From Eledone cirrhosa (taxonomy: Eukaryota > Mollusca > Cephalopoda > Octopoda > Eledonidae): a stretch of DNA of 64,000 bases. The stretch is taken from the NCBI GenBank assembly GCA_964016885.1, contig OZ024742.1:3962275-4026274 (forward strand), in the 5' to 3' direction. The stretch's first letter is position 1; every line of letters begins with the position of its first letter. The notes below the pieces were generated by a model that was given only the letters and a program-made list of their open reading frames with translations, made no database searches and was not told where the DNA came from. Shown here in pieces: positions 1 through 15,573 of this stretch. The translations under genes were made by a program, and so were the position numbers.

Positions 1-3000
1 AGACACCATCAACTGTCAGACTCCATCAACTGTCAGACACCATCAATCGTCAGACACCATCAACTGTCAGACACCATCAACCGTCAAGCACCATCAACTG
101 TCAGACACCATCAACCGTCAGACACCATCAACTGTCAGACACCATCAACTGTCGGATACCATCAACCGTCAGACACCATCAACTGTCAGACACCATCAAC
201 CGTCAGACACCATCAACTGTCAGACACCATCAACTGTCGGACACCATCAACCGTCAGACACCATCAACTGTCAGACACCATCAACTGTCAGACACCATCA
301 ACCGTCAAGCACCATCAACTGTCAGACACCATCAACCGTCAGACACCATCAACTGTCAGATACCATCAACTGTCGGACACCATCAACCGTCAGACACCAT
401 CAACTGTCAGACACCATCAATTGTCAGACACCATCAACCGTCAGACACCATCAACCGTCAGATACCATCAACCGTCAGATACCATCAACTGTCAGACACC
501 ATCAACAGTCAGACACCATCAACTGTCAGACACCATCAATTGTCAGACACCATCAACCGTGAGACACCATCAACCGTCAGATACCATCAACTTTCAGACA
601 CTATCAACTGTCAGACACCATCAACTGTCAGACACCATCAACCGTCAGATACCATCAACTGTCAGACACCATCAACAGTCAGACACCATCAACTGTCAGA
701 CACCATCAATTGTCAGACACCATCAACCGTCAGACACCATCAACCGTCAGATACCATCAACTGTCAGACACTATCAACAGTCAGACACCATCAACTGTCA
801 GACACCATCAATTGTCAGACACCATCAACCGTCAGACACCATCAACCGTCAGATACCATCAACTGTCAGACACCATCAACAGTCAGACACCATCAACTGT
901 CAGACACCATCAATTGTCAGACACCATCAACCGTCAGACACCATCAACTGTCAGACACCATCAACTGTCAGACACCATCAACAGTCAGACACCATCAACT
1001 GTCAGACACCATCAACTGTCAGACACCATCATCCGTCAGACATCATCAACCGTCAGACACCATCAACTGTCAGACACCTTCAACCGTCAGACACCATCAA
1101 CTGTCAGACACCATCAACTGTCAGACACCATCAACCGTCAGACACCATCAACTGTCAGACACCATCAACCGTCAATCACCATCAACTGACAGACACCATC
1201 AACTGTCAGACACCATCAACTGTCAGACACCATCAACTGTCGGACAACATCAACCGTCAGACACCATCAACTGTCAGACACCATCAACTGTCAGACACCA
1301 TCAACCGTCGGACACCATCGACCGACAGACACCATCAACTCTCAGACCGCATCAACTGTCAGACACCATCAACCGTCAGACACCATCAACCGTCAGACAC
1401 CATCAACCGTCAGACACCATCAACTGTCAGACTCCATCAACTGTCAGACACCATCAATCGTCAGACACCATCAACTGTCAGACACCATCAACCGTCAAGC
1501 ACCATCAACTGTCAGACACCATCAACCGTCAGACACCATCAACTGTCAGACACCATCAACTGTCGGACACCATCAACCGTCAGACACCATCAACTGTCAG
1601 ACACCATCAACCGTCAGACACCATCAACTGTCAGACACCATCAACTGTCGGACACCATCAACCGTCAGACACCATCAACTGTCAGACACCATCAACTGTC
1701 AGACACCATCAACCGTCAAGCACCATCAACTGTCAGACACCATCAACCGTCAGACACCATCAACTGTCAGACACCATCAACTGTCGGACACCATCAACCG
1801 TCAGACACCATCAACTGTCAGACACCATCAATTGTCAGACACCATCAACCGTCAGACACCATCAACCGTCAGATACCATCAACCGTCAGATACCATCAAC
1901 TGTCAGACACCATCAACAGTCAGACACCATCAACTGTCAGACACCATCAATTGTCAGACACCATCAACCGTGAGATACCATCAACCGTCAGATACCATCA
2001 ACTGTCAGACACCATCAATTGTCAGACACCATCAACCGTCAGACACCATCAACTGTCAGACACCATCAACTGTCAGACACCATCAACAGTCAGACACCAT
2101 CAACTGTCAGACACCATCAACTGTCAGACACCATCAACCGTCAGACATCATCAACCGTCAGACACCATCAACTGTCAGACACCTTCAACCGTCAGACCGC
2201 ATCAACTGTCAGACACCATCAACCGTCAGACACCATCAACCGTCAGACACCATCAACCGTCAGACACCATCAACTGTCAGACTCCATCAACTATCAGACA
2301 CCATCAATCGTCAGACACCATCAACTGTCAGACACCATCAACCGTCAAGCACCATCAACTGTCAGACACCATCAACCGTCAGACACCATCAACTGTCAGA
2401 CACCATCAACCGTCAGACACCATCAACTGTCAGACACCATCAACTGTCGGACACCATCAACCGTCAGACACCATCAACTGTCAGACACCATCAACCGTCA
2501 GACACCATCAACTGTCAGACACCATCAACTGTCGGACACCATCAACCGTCAGACACCATCAACTGTCAGACACCATCAACTGTCAGACACCATCAACCGT
2601 CAAGCACCATCAACTGTCAGACACCATCAACCGTCAGACACATCAACTGTCAGACACCATCAACTGTCGGACACCATCAACCGTCAGACACCATCAACTG
2701 TCAGACACCATCAATTGTCAGACACCATCAACCGTCAGACACCATCAACCGTCAGATACCATCAACCGTCAGATACCATCAACTGTCAGACACCATCAAC
2801 AGTCAGACACCATCAACTGTCAGACACCATCAATTGTCAGACACCATCAACCGTGAGACACCATCAACCGTCAGATACCATCAACTGTCAGACACTATCA
2901 ACTGTCAGACACCATCAACTGTCAGACACCATCAATTGTCAGACACCATCAACCGTCAGACACCATCAACCGTCAGATACCATCAACTGTCAGACACCAT

Positions 3001-5925
3001 CAACAGTCAGACACAATCAACTGTCAGACATCATCACTTGTCAGACACCATCAACCGTCAGACACCATCAACTGTCAGACACCATCAACTGTCAGACACC
3101 ATCAACAGTCAGACACCATCAATTGTCAGACACCATCAACTGTCGGACACCATCAACCGTCAGACACCATCAACTGTCAGACACCAACAACTGTCAGACA
3201 CCATCAACCGTCAGACACCATCAACCGACAGACACCATCAACTGTCAGACCGCATCAACTGTCAGACACCATCAACCGTCAGATACCATCAACCGTCAGA
3301 CACCATCAACCGTCAGACACCATCAACCGTCAGACACCATCAACTGTCAGACACCATCAGCTGTCAGACTACATCAACTGTCAGACACCATCAGCCGTCA
3401 GACACCATCAACTGCCAGACACCATCAACCGTCAGAAACCATCAACTGTCAGACACCATCAACCGTCAGACACCATCAACTGTCAGACACCATAAACTGT
3501 CAGACACCATCAACTGTCAGACACCATCAAACGTCAGACATCATCAACCGTCAGACACGATCAACCGTCAGACACCATCAACTGTCAGACACCATCAACT
3601 GTCAGACACCATCAACCGTCAAGCACCATCAACTGTCAGACACCATCAACTGTCAGACACCATCAACTGTCAGACACGATCAACCATCAGACACCATCAA
3701 CTGTCGGACACGATCAACCGTCTAAGCACCATCAACTGTCGGACACCATCAACTGTCAGACACCATCAACTGTCGGAAACCATCAACCGTCAGATACCAT
3801 CAACTGTCAGACACCATCAACCGTCAAGCACCATCAACTGTCAGACACCATCAACTGTCAGACACCATCAACTGTCAGACACCATCAACCATCAGACACC
3901 ATCAACTGTCGGACACCATCAACCGTCTAAGCACCATCAACTGTCGGACACCATCAACTGTCAGACACCATCAACTGTCGGACACCATCAACCGTCAGAT
4001 ACCATCAACTGTCAAACACCATCAACAGTCAGACACCATCAACTGTCAGATACCATCAACCGTCAGACGCCATCAACCGTCAGACACCATCAACCGTCAG
4101 ATACCATCAACTGTCTGACACCATCAACAGTCAGACACCATCAACTGTCAGACACCATCAATTGTCAGACACCATCAACCGTGAGACACCATCAACCGTC
4201 AGATACCATGAACTGTCAGACACTATCAACAGTCAGACACCATCAACTGTCAGACACCATCAATTGTCAGACACCATCAACCGTCAGACACCATCAACTG
4301 TCAGACACCATCAACTGTCAGACACCATCAACAGTCAGACACCATCAACTGTCAGACACCATCAACTGTCAGACACCATCAACCGTCAGACATCATCAAC
4401 CGTCAGACACCATCAACTGTCAGACACCATCAACTGTCAGACACCATCAACCGTCAGATACCATCAACTGTCAGACACCATCAACAGTCAGACACCATCA
4501 ACTGTCAGACACCATCAATTGTCAGACACCATCAACCGTCAGACACCATCAACCGTCAGATACCATCAACTGTCAGACACTATCAACAGTCAGACACCAT
4601 CAACTGTCAGACACCATCAATTGTCAGACACCATCAACCGTCAGACACCATCAACCGTCAGATACCATCAACTGTCAGACACCAACAACAGTCAGACACC
4701 ATCAACTGTCAGACACCATCAATTGTCAGACACCATCAACCGTCAGACACCATCAACTGTCAGACACCATCAACTGTCAGACACCATCAACAGTCAGACA
4801 CCATCAACTGTCAGACACCATCAACTGTCAGACACCATCAACCGTCAGACATCATCAACCGTCAGACACCATCAACTGTCAGACACCTTCAACCGTCAGA
4901 CACCATCAACTGTCAGACACCATCAACTGTCAGACACCATCAACCGTCAGACACCATCAACTGTCAGACACCATCAACCGTCAATCACCATCAACTGTCA
5001 GACACCATCAACTGTCAGACACCATCAACTGTCAGACACCATCAACTGTCGGACAACTTCAACCGTCAGACACCATCAACTGTCAGACACCATCAACTGT
5101 CAGACACCATCAACCGTCGGACACCATCAACCGACAGACACCATCAACTCTCAGACCGCATCAACTGTCAGACACCATCAACCGTCAGACACCATCAACC
5201 GTCAGACACCATCAACCGTCAGACACCATCAACTGTCAGACTCCATCAACTGTCAGACACCATCAATCGTCAGACACCATCAACTGTCAGACACCATCAA
5301 CCGTCAAGCACCATCAACTGTCAGACACCATCAACCGTCAGACACCATCAACTGTCAGACACCATCAACTGTCGGACACCATCAACCGTCAGACACCATC
5401 AACTGTCAGACACCATCAACCGTCAGACACCATCAACTGTCAGACACCATCAACTGTCGGACACCATCAACCGTCAGACACCATCAACTGTCAGACACCA
5501 TCAACTGTCAGACACCATCAACCGTCAAGCACCATCAACTGTCAGACACCATCAACCGTCAGACACCATCAACTGTCAGATACCATCAACTGTCGGACAC
5601 CATCAACCGTCAGACACCATCAACTGTCAGACACCATCAATTGTCAGACACCATCAACCGTCAGACACCATCAACCGTCAGATACCATCAACCGTCAGAT
5701 ACCATCAACTGTCAGACACCATCAACAGTCAGACACCATCAACTGTCAGACACCATCAATTGTCAGACACCATCAACCGTGAGACACCATCAACCGTCAG
5801 ATACCATCAACTGTCAGACACTATCAACTGTCAGACACCATCAACTGTCAGACACCATCAACCGTCAGACACCATCAACTGTCAGACACCATCAATTGTC
5901 AGACACCATCAACCGTCAGACACCA

Positions 5926-8900
5926 TCAACCGTCAGATACCATCAACTGTCAGACACTATCAACAGTCAGACACCATCAACTGTCAGACACCATCAATTG
6001 TCAGACACCATCAACCGTCAGACACCATCAACCGTCAGATACCATCAACTGTCAGACACCATCAACAGTCAGACACCATCAACTGTCAGACACCATCAAT
6101 TGTCAGACACCATCAACCGTCAGACACCATCAACTGTCAGACACCATCAACTGTCAGACACCATCAACAGTCAGACACCATCAACTGTCAGACACCATCA
6201 ACTGTCAGACACCATCAACCGTCAGACATCATCAACCGTCAGACACCATCAACTGTCAGACACCTTCAACCGTCAGACACCATCAACTGTCAGACACCAT
6301 CAACTGTCAGACACCATCAACCGTCAGACACCATCAACTGTCAGACACCATCAACCGTCAATCACCATCAACTGTCAGACACCATCAACTGTCAGACACC
6401 ATCAACTGTCAGACACCATCAACTGTCGGACAACATCAACCGTCAGACACCATCAACTGTCAGACACCATCAACTGTCAGACACCATCAACCGTCGGACA
6501 CCATCAACCGACAGACACCATCAACTCTCAGACCGCATCAACTGTCAGACACCATCAACCGTCAGACACCATCAACCGTCAGACACCATCAACCGTCAGA
6601 CACCATCAACTGTCAGACTCCATCAACTGTCAGACACCATCAATCGTCAGACACCATCAACTGTCAGACACCATCAACCGTCAAGCACCATCAACTGTCA
6701 GACACCATCAACCGTCAGACACCATCAACTGTCAGACACCATCAACTGTCAGACACCATCAACTGTCGGACACCATCAACCGTCAGACACCATCAACTGT
6801 CAGACACCATCAACCGTCAGACACCATCAACCGTCAGATACCATCAACTGTCAGACACTATCAACTGTCAGACACCATCAACTGTCAGACACCATCAACC
6901 GTCAGACACCATCAACTGTCAGACACCATCAATTGTCAGACACCATCAACCGTCAGACACCATCAACCGTCAGATACCATCAACTGTCAGACACTATCAA
7001 CAGTCAGACACCATCAACTGTCAGACACCATCAATTGTCAGACACCATCAACCGTCAGACACCATCAACCGTCAGATACCATCAACTGTCAGACACCATC
7101 AACAGTCAGACACCATCAACTGTCAGACACCATCAATTGTCAGACACCATCAACCGTCAGACACCATCAACTGTCAGACACCATCAACTGTCAGACACCA
7201 TCAACAGTCAGACACCATCAACTGTCAGACACCATCAACTGTCAGACACCATCAACCGTCAGACATCATCAACCGTCAGACACCATCAACTGTCAGACAC
7301 CTTCAACCGTCAGACACCATCAACTGTCAGACACCATCAACTGTCAGACACCATCAACCGTCAGACACCATCAACTGTCAGACACCATCAACCGTCAATC
7401 ACCATCAACTGTCAGACACCATCAACTGTCAGACACCATCAACTGTCAGACACCATCAACTGTCGGACAACATCAACCGTCAGACACCATCAACTGTCAG
7501 ACACCATCAACTGTCAGACACCATCAACCGTCGGACACCATCAACCGACAGACACCATCAACTCTCAGACCGCATCAACTGTCAGACACCATCAACCGTC
7601 AGACACCATCAACCGTCAGACACCATCAACCGTCAGACACCATCAACTGTCAGACTCCATCAACTGTCAGACACCATCAATCGTCAGACACCATCAACTG
7701 TCAGACACCATCAACCGTCAAGCACCATCAACTGTCAGACACCATCAACCGTCAGACACCATCAACTGTCAGACACCATCAACTGTCAGACACCATCAAC
7801 TGTCGGACACCATCAACCGTCAGACACCATCAACTGTCAGACACCATCAACCGTCAGACACCATCAACTGTCAGACACCATCAACTGTCGGACACCATCA
7901 ACCGTCAGACACCATCAACTGTCAGACACCATCAACTGTCAGACACCATCAACCGTCAAGCACCATCAACTATCAGACACCATCAACCGTCAGACACCAT
8001 CAACTGTCAGACACCATCAACTGTCGGACACCATCAACCGTCAGACACCATCAACTGTCAGACACCATCAATTGTCAGACACCATCAACCGTCAGACACC
8101 ATCAACCGTCAGATACCATCAACCGTCAGATACCATCAACTGTCAGACACCATCAACAGTCAGACACCATCAACTGTCAGACACCATCAATTGTCAGACA
8201 CCATCAACCGTGAGACACCATCAACCGTCAGATACCATCAACTGTCAGACACTATCAACTGTCAGACACCATCAACTGTCAGACACCATCAATTGTCAGA
8301 CACCATCAACCGTCAGACACCATCAACCGTCAGATACCATCAACTGTCAGACACCATCAACAGTCAGACACAATCAACTGTCAGACACCATCACTTGTCA
8401 GACACCATCAACCGTCAGACACCATCAACTGTCAGACACCATCAACTGTCAGACACCATCAACAGTCAGACACCATCAACTGTCAGACACCATCAACTGT
8501 CAGACACCATCAACCGTCAGACATCATCAACCGTCAGACACCATCAAGTGTCAGACACCTTCAACCGTCAGACACCATCAACTGTCAGACACCATCAACT
8601 GTCAGACACCATCAACCGTCAGATACCATCAACTGTCAGACACCATCAACAGTCAGACACCATCAACTGTCAGACACCATCAATTTTCAGACACCATCAA
8701 CCGTCAGACACCATCAACCGTCAGATACCATCAACTGTCAGACACTATCAACAGTCAGACACCATCAACTGTCAGACACCATCAATTGTCAGACACCATC
8801 AACCGTCAGACACCTTCAACCGTCAGATACCATCAACTGTCAGACACCATCAACAGTCAGACACCATCAACTGTCAGACACCATCAATTGTCAGACACCA

Positions 8901-10337
8901 TCAACCGTCAGACACCATCAATTGTCAGACACCATCAACAGTCAGACACCATCAACTGTCAGACACCATCAACTGTCAGACACCATCAACCGTCAGACAT
9001 CATCAACCATCAGACACCATCAACTGTCAGACACCTTCAACCGTCAGACACCATCAACTGTCAGACACCATCAACTGTCAGACACCATCAACCGTCAGAC
9101 ACCATCAACCGTCAGACACCATCAACCGTCAATCACCATCAACTGTCAGACACCATCAACTGTCAGACACCATCAACTGTCAGACACCATCAACTGTCGG
9201 ACACCATCAACCGTCAGACACCATCAACTGTCAGACACCATCAACAGTCAGACACCATCAACCGTCGGAAACCATCAACCGACAGACACCATCAAATCTC
9301 AGACCGCATCAACTGTCAGACACCATCAACCGTCAGACACCATCAACCGTCAGACACCATCAACCGTCAGACACCTTCAACTGTCAGACTCCATCAACTG
9401 TCAGACACCATCAATCGTCAGACACCATCCACTGTCAGACACCATCAACCGTCAAGCACCATCAACTGTCAGACACCATCAACCGTCAGACACCATCAAC
9501 TGTCAGACACCATCAACCGTCAAGCACCATCAACTGTCAGACACCATCAACCGTCAGACACCATCAACCGTCAGACACCATCAACCGTCAGACACTATCA
9601 ACTGTCAGACTCCATCAACTGTCAGACACCATCAATCGTCAGACACCATCAACTGTCAGACACCATCAACCGTCAAGCACCATCAACTGTCAGACACCAT
9701 CAACCGTCAGACACCATCAACTGTCGGACACCATCAACCGTCAGACACCATCAACTGTCAGACACCATCAACTGTCAGACACCATCAACCGTCAAGCACC
9801 ATCAACTGTCAGACACCATCAACCGTCAGACACCATCAACTGTCAGACACCATCAACTGTCGGACACCATCAACCGTCAGACTCCATCAACTGTCAGACA
9901 CCAACAACTGTCAGACACCATCAACCGTCAGACACCATCAACCGACAGACACCATCAACTGTCAGACCGCATCAACTGTCGGACACCATCAACCGTCAGA
10001 TACCATCAACCGTCAGACACCATCAACCGTCAGACACCATCAACCGTCAGACACCATCAACTGTCAGACACCATCAACTGTCAGACACCATCAACTGTCA
10101 GACACCATCAACCGTCAGACACCATCAACTGTCAGACACCATCAACCGTCAGACACCATCAACTGTCAGACACCATCAACCGTCAGACACCATCAACTGT
10201 CAGACACCATAAACTGTCAGACACCATCAACTGTCAGACATCATCAAACGTCAGATACCATCAACCGTCAGACACCATCAACCGTCAGACACCATCAACT
10301 GTCAGACACCATCAACTGTCAGACACCATCAACCGTC
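5926..10337 (+). repeat. Higher-order repeat copy 1 within the 17-bp array
   Basis: This block reappears at 10499-14910 with a constant offset of 4573 bp, exactly 269 units of 17 bp. Rare private variants recur at that offset, for example CATCAAGTGTCAGACACC at about 8544 and 13117, and the block-ending stop at 10210-10212 and 14783-14785. The two copies look almost identical by eye. Boundaries are where the variant patterns stop matching. Confidence 0.88.
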
Positions 10338-10498
10338 AGACACCATCAACCGTCAGATACCATCAACTGTCAGACACCATCAACAGTCAGACACAATCAA
10401 CTGTCAGACACCATCACTTGTCAGACACCATCAACCGTCAGACACCATCAACTGTCAGACACCATCAACTGTCAGACACCATCAACAGTCAGACACCA

Positions 10499-13400
10499 TC
10501 AACCGTCAGATACCATCAACTGTCAGACACTATCAACAGTCAGACACCATCAACTGTCAGACACCATCAATTGTCAGACACCATCAACCGTCAGACACCA
10601 TCAACCGTCAGATACCATCAACTGTCAGACACCATCAACAGTCAGACACCATCAACTGTCAGACACCATCAATTGTCAGACACCATCAACCGTCAGACAC
10701 CATCAACTGTCAGACACCATCAACTGTCAGACACCATCAACAGTCAGACACCATCAACTGTCAGACACCATCAACTGTCAGACACCATCAACCGTCAGAC
10801 ATCATCAACCGTCAGACACCATCAACTGTCAGACACCTTCAACCGTCAGACACCATCAACTGTCAGACACCATCAACTGTCAGACACCATCAACCGTCAG
10901 ACACCATCAACTGTCAGACACCATCAACCGTCAATCACCATCAACTGTCAGACACCATCAACTGTCAGACACCATCAACTGTCAGACACCATCAACTGTC
11001 GGACAACATCAACCGTCAGACACCATCAACTGTCAGACACCATCAACTGTCAGACACCATCAACCGTCGGACACCATCAACCGACAGACACCATCAACTC
11101 TCAGACCGCATCAACTGTCAGACACCATCAACCGTCAGACACCATCAACCGTCAGACACCATCAACCGTCAGACACCATCAACTGTCAGACTCCATCAAC
11201 TGTCAGACACCATCAATCGTCAGACACCATCAACTGTCAGACACCATCAACCGTCAAGCACCATCAACTGTCAGACACCATCAACCGTCAGACACCATCA
11301 ACTGTCAGACACCATCAACTGTCAGACACCATCAACTGTCGGACACCATCAACCGTCAGACACCATCAACTGTCAGACACCATCAACCGTCAGACACCAT
11401 CAACCGTCAGATACCATCAACTGTCAGACACTATCAACTGTCAGACACCATCAACTGTCAGACACCATCAACCGTCAGACACCATCAACTGTCAGACACC
11501 ATCAATTGTCAGACACCATCAACCGTCAGACACCATCAACCGTCAGATACCATCAACTGTCAGACACTATCAACAGTCAGACACCATCAACTGTCAGACA
11601 CCATCAATTGTCAGACACCATCAACCGTCAGACACCATCAACCGTCAGATACCATCAACTGTCAGACACCATCAACAGTCAGACACCATCAACTGTCAGA
11701 CACCATCAATTGTCAGACACCATCAACCGTCAGACACCATCAACTGTCAGACACCATCAACTGTCAGACACCATCAACAGTCAGACACCATCAACTGTCA
11801 GACACCATCAACTGTCAGACACCATCAACCGTCAGACATCATCAACCGTCAGACACCATCAACTGTCAGACACCTTCAACCGTCAGACACCATCAACTGT
11901 CAGACACCATCAACTGTCAGACACCATCAACCGTCAGACACCATCAACTGTCAGACACCATCAACCGTCAATCACCATCAACTGTCAGACACCATCAACT
12001 GTCAGACACCATCAACTGTCAGACACCATCAACTGTCGGACAACATCAACCGTCAGACACCATCAACTGTCAGACACCATCAACTGTCAGACACCATCAA
12101 CCGTCGGACACCATCAACCGACAGACACCATCAACTCTCAGACCGCATCAACTGTCAGACACCATCAACCGTCAGACACCATCAACCGTCAGACACCATC
12201 AACCGTCAGACACCATCAACTGTCAGACTCCATCAACTGTCAGACACCATCAATCGTCAGACACCATCAACTGTCAGACACCATCAACCGTCAAGCACCA
12301 TCAACTGTCAGACACCATCAACCGTCAGACACCATCAACTGTCAGACACCATCAACTGTCAGACACCATCAACTGTCGGACACCATCAACCGTCAGACAC
12401 CATCAACTGTCAGACACCATCAACCGTCAGACACCATCAACTGTCAGACACCATCAACTGTCGGACACCATCAACCGTCAGACACCATCAACTGTCAGAC
12501 ACCATCAACTGTCAGACACCATCAACCGTCAAGCACCATCAACTATCAGACACCATCAACCGTCAGACACCATCAACTGTCAGACACCATCAACTGTCGG
12601 ACACCATCAACCGTCAGACACCATCAACTGTCAGACACCATCAATTGTCAGACACCATCAACCGTCAGACACCATCAACCGTCAGATACCATCAACCGTC
12701 AGATACCATCAACTGTCAGACACCATCAACAGTCAGACACCATCAACTGTCAGACACCATCAATTGTCAGACACCATCAACCGTGAGACACCATCAACCG
12801 TCAGATACCATCAACTGTCAGACACTATCAACTGTCAGACACCATCAACTGTCAGACACCATCAATTGTCAGACACCATCAACCGTCAGACACCATCAAC
12901 CGTCAGATACCATCAACTGTCAGACACCATCAACAGTCAGACACAATCAACTGTCAGACACCATCACTTGTCAGACACCATCAACCGTCAGACACCATCA
13001 ACTGTCAGACACCATCAACTGTCAGACACCATCAACAGTCAGACACCATCAACTGTCAGACACCATCAACTGTCAGACACCATCAACCGTCAGACATCAT
13101 CAACCGTCAGACACCATCAAGTGTCAGACACCTTCAACCGTCAGACACCATCAACTGTCAGACACCATCAACTGTCAGACACCATCAACCGTCAGATACC
13201 ATCAACTGTCAGACACCATCAACAGTCAGACACCATCAACTGTCAGACACCATCAATTTTCAGACACCATCAACCGTCAGACACCATCAACCGTCAGATA
13301 CCATCAACTGTCAGACACTATCAACAGTCAGACACCATCAACTGTCAGACACCATCAATTGTCAGACACCATCAACCGTCAGACACCTTCAACCGTCAGA

Positions 13401-14910
13401 TACCATCAACTGTCAGACACCATCAACAGTCAGACACCATCAACTGTCAGACACCATCAATTGTCAGACACCATCAACCGTCAGACACCATCAATTGTCA
13501 GACACCATCAACAGTCAGACACCATCAACTGTCAGACACCATCAACTGTCAGACACCATCAACCGTCAGACATCATCAACCATCAGACACCATCAACTGT
13601 CAGACACCTTCAACCGTCAGACACCATCAACTGTCAGACACCATCAACTGTCAGACACCATCAACCGTCAGACACCATCAACCGTCAGACACCATCAACC
13701 GTCAATCACCATCAACTGTCAGACACCATCAACTGTCAGACACCATCAACTGTCAGACACCATCAACTGTCGGACACCATCAACCGTCAGACACCATCAA
13801 CTGTCAGACACCATCAACAGTCAGACACCATCAACCGTCGGAAACCATCAACCGACAGACACCATCAAATCTCAGACCGCATCAACTGTCAGACACCATC
13901 AACCGTCAGACACCATCAACCGTCAGACACCATCAACCGTCAGACACCTTCAACTGTCAGACTCCATCAACTGTCAGACACCATCAATCGTCAGACACCA
14001 TCCACTGTCAGACACCATCAACCGTCAAGCACCATCAACTGTCAGACACCATCAACCGTCAGACACCATCAACTGTCAGACACCATCAACCGTCAAGCAC
14101 CATCAACTGTCAGACACCATCAACCGTCAGACACCATCAACCGTCAGACACCATCAACCGTCAGACACTATCAACTGTCAGACTCCATCAACTGTCAGAC
14201 ACCATCAATCGTCAGACACCATCAACTGTCAGACACCATCAACCGTCAAGCACCATCAACTGTCAGACACCATCAACCGTCAGACACCATCAACTGTCGG
14301 ACACCATCAACCGTCAGACACCATCAACTGTCAGACACCATCAACTGTCAGACACCATCAACCGTCAAGCACCATCAACTGTCAGACACCATCAACCGTC
14401 AGACACCATCAACTGTCAGACACCATCAACTGTCGGACACCATCAACCGTCAGACTCCATCAACTGTCAGACACCAACAACTGTCAGACACCATCAACCG
14501 TCAGACACCATCAACCGACAGACACCATCAACTGTCAGACCGCATCAACTGTCGGACACCATCAACCGTCAGATACCATCAACCGTCAGACACCATCAAC
14601 CGTCAGACACCATCAACCGTCAGACACCATCAACTGTCAGACACCATCAACTGTCAGACACCATCAACTGTCAGACACCATCAACCGTCAGACACCATCA
14701 ACTGTCAGACACCATCAACCGTCAGACACCATCAACTGTCAGACACCATCAACCGTCAGACACCATCAACTGTCAGACACCATAAACTGTCAGACACCAT
14801 CAACTGTCAGACATCATCAAACGTCAGATACCATCAACCGTCAGACACCATCAACCGTCAGACACCATCAACTGTCAGACACCATCAACTGTCAGACACC
14901 ATCAACCGTC
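10499..14910 (+). repeat. Higher-order repeat copy 2 within the 17-bp array
   Basis: Second copy of the 4.4-kb block at 5926-10337, offset 4573 bp. Left of 10499 and right of 14910 the unit-variant order differs from that around copy 1, which fixes the limits to within about one unit. An older duplication (about 1-655 against 5221-5875) shows the same process elsewhere in the array. Confidence 0.88.
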
Positions 14911-15529
14911 AAGCACCATCAACTGTTAGACACCATCAACTGTCAGACACCATCAACTGTCAGACACCATCAACCATCAGACACCATCAACTGTCGGACA
15001 CCATCAACCGTCTAAGCACCATCAACTGTCGGACACCATCAACTGTTAGACACCATCAACTGTCGGACACCATCAACCGTCAGATACCATCAACTGTCAG
15101 ACACCATCAACAGTCAGACACCATCAACTGTCAGACACCATCAACCGTCAGACGCCATCAACCGTCAGACACCATCAACCGTCAGATACCATCAACTGTC
15201 AGACACCATCAACAGTCAGACACCATCAACTATCAGACACCATCAATTGTCAGACACCATCAACCGTCAGACACCATCAATCGTCAGATACCATCAACTG
15301 TCAGACACTATCATCAGTCAGACACCATCAACTGTCAGACACCATCAATTGTCAGACACCATCAACCGTCAGACACCATCAACCGTCAGATACCATCAAC
15401 TGTCAGACACCATCAACCGTCAGACACCATCAACTGTCAGACACCATCAACTGTCAGACACCATCAACAGTCAGACACCATCAACAGTCAGACACCATCA
15501 ACTGTCAGACACCATCAACTGTCAGACAG

Positions 15530-15573
15530 CATGGCGTCCGAGCGTCTACCGATATTGCCAATCCTTCGCCCTT
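15530..15573 (-). mobile_element. tRNA-derived SINE, 5' head only
   Basis: Directly after the last 17-bp unit the sequence reads ATGGCGTCCGAGCGTCTACC and continues with GATATTGCCAATCC. This matches the tRNA-like head (read on the minus strand) of the SINE copies at 53116-53298, 53305-53468 and 58259-58440. The rest of the element is missing, so the array boundary falls inside the SINE head. Confidence 0.7.

Larger units (their letters stand above)
1..15529 (+). repeat. 17-bp minisatellite array (about 910 units)
   Basis: The whole stretch is head-to-tail copies of a 17-bp unit, AGACACCATCAACTGTC, with the main variants CAACCGTC, CAATTGTC, CAACAGTC, CGGACACC and CAAGCACC. Register is almost perfect over 15 kb; I saw only a few single-base indels, for example one base lost near 2641 and one gained near 3722 and 15012. 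The array starts before the window, so its true length is unknown. The unit has no stop codon in any of the three plus-strand frames, so very long reading frames (over 2000 codons) run through it and encode a 17-residue repeat. I read these as a by-product of the unit sequence, not as genes: there is no start context, no non-repetitive domain, and stops arise only from point variants such as CCGTGAGA. Confidence 0.97.

Noticed and set aside
1..15529. CRISPR-like array
   Set aside because: The repeats are contiguous 17-bp units without spacers, in a eukaryotic repeat landscape and with no cas genes.
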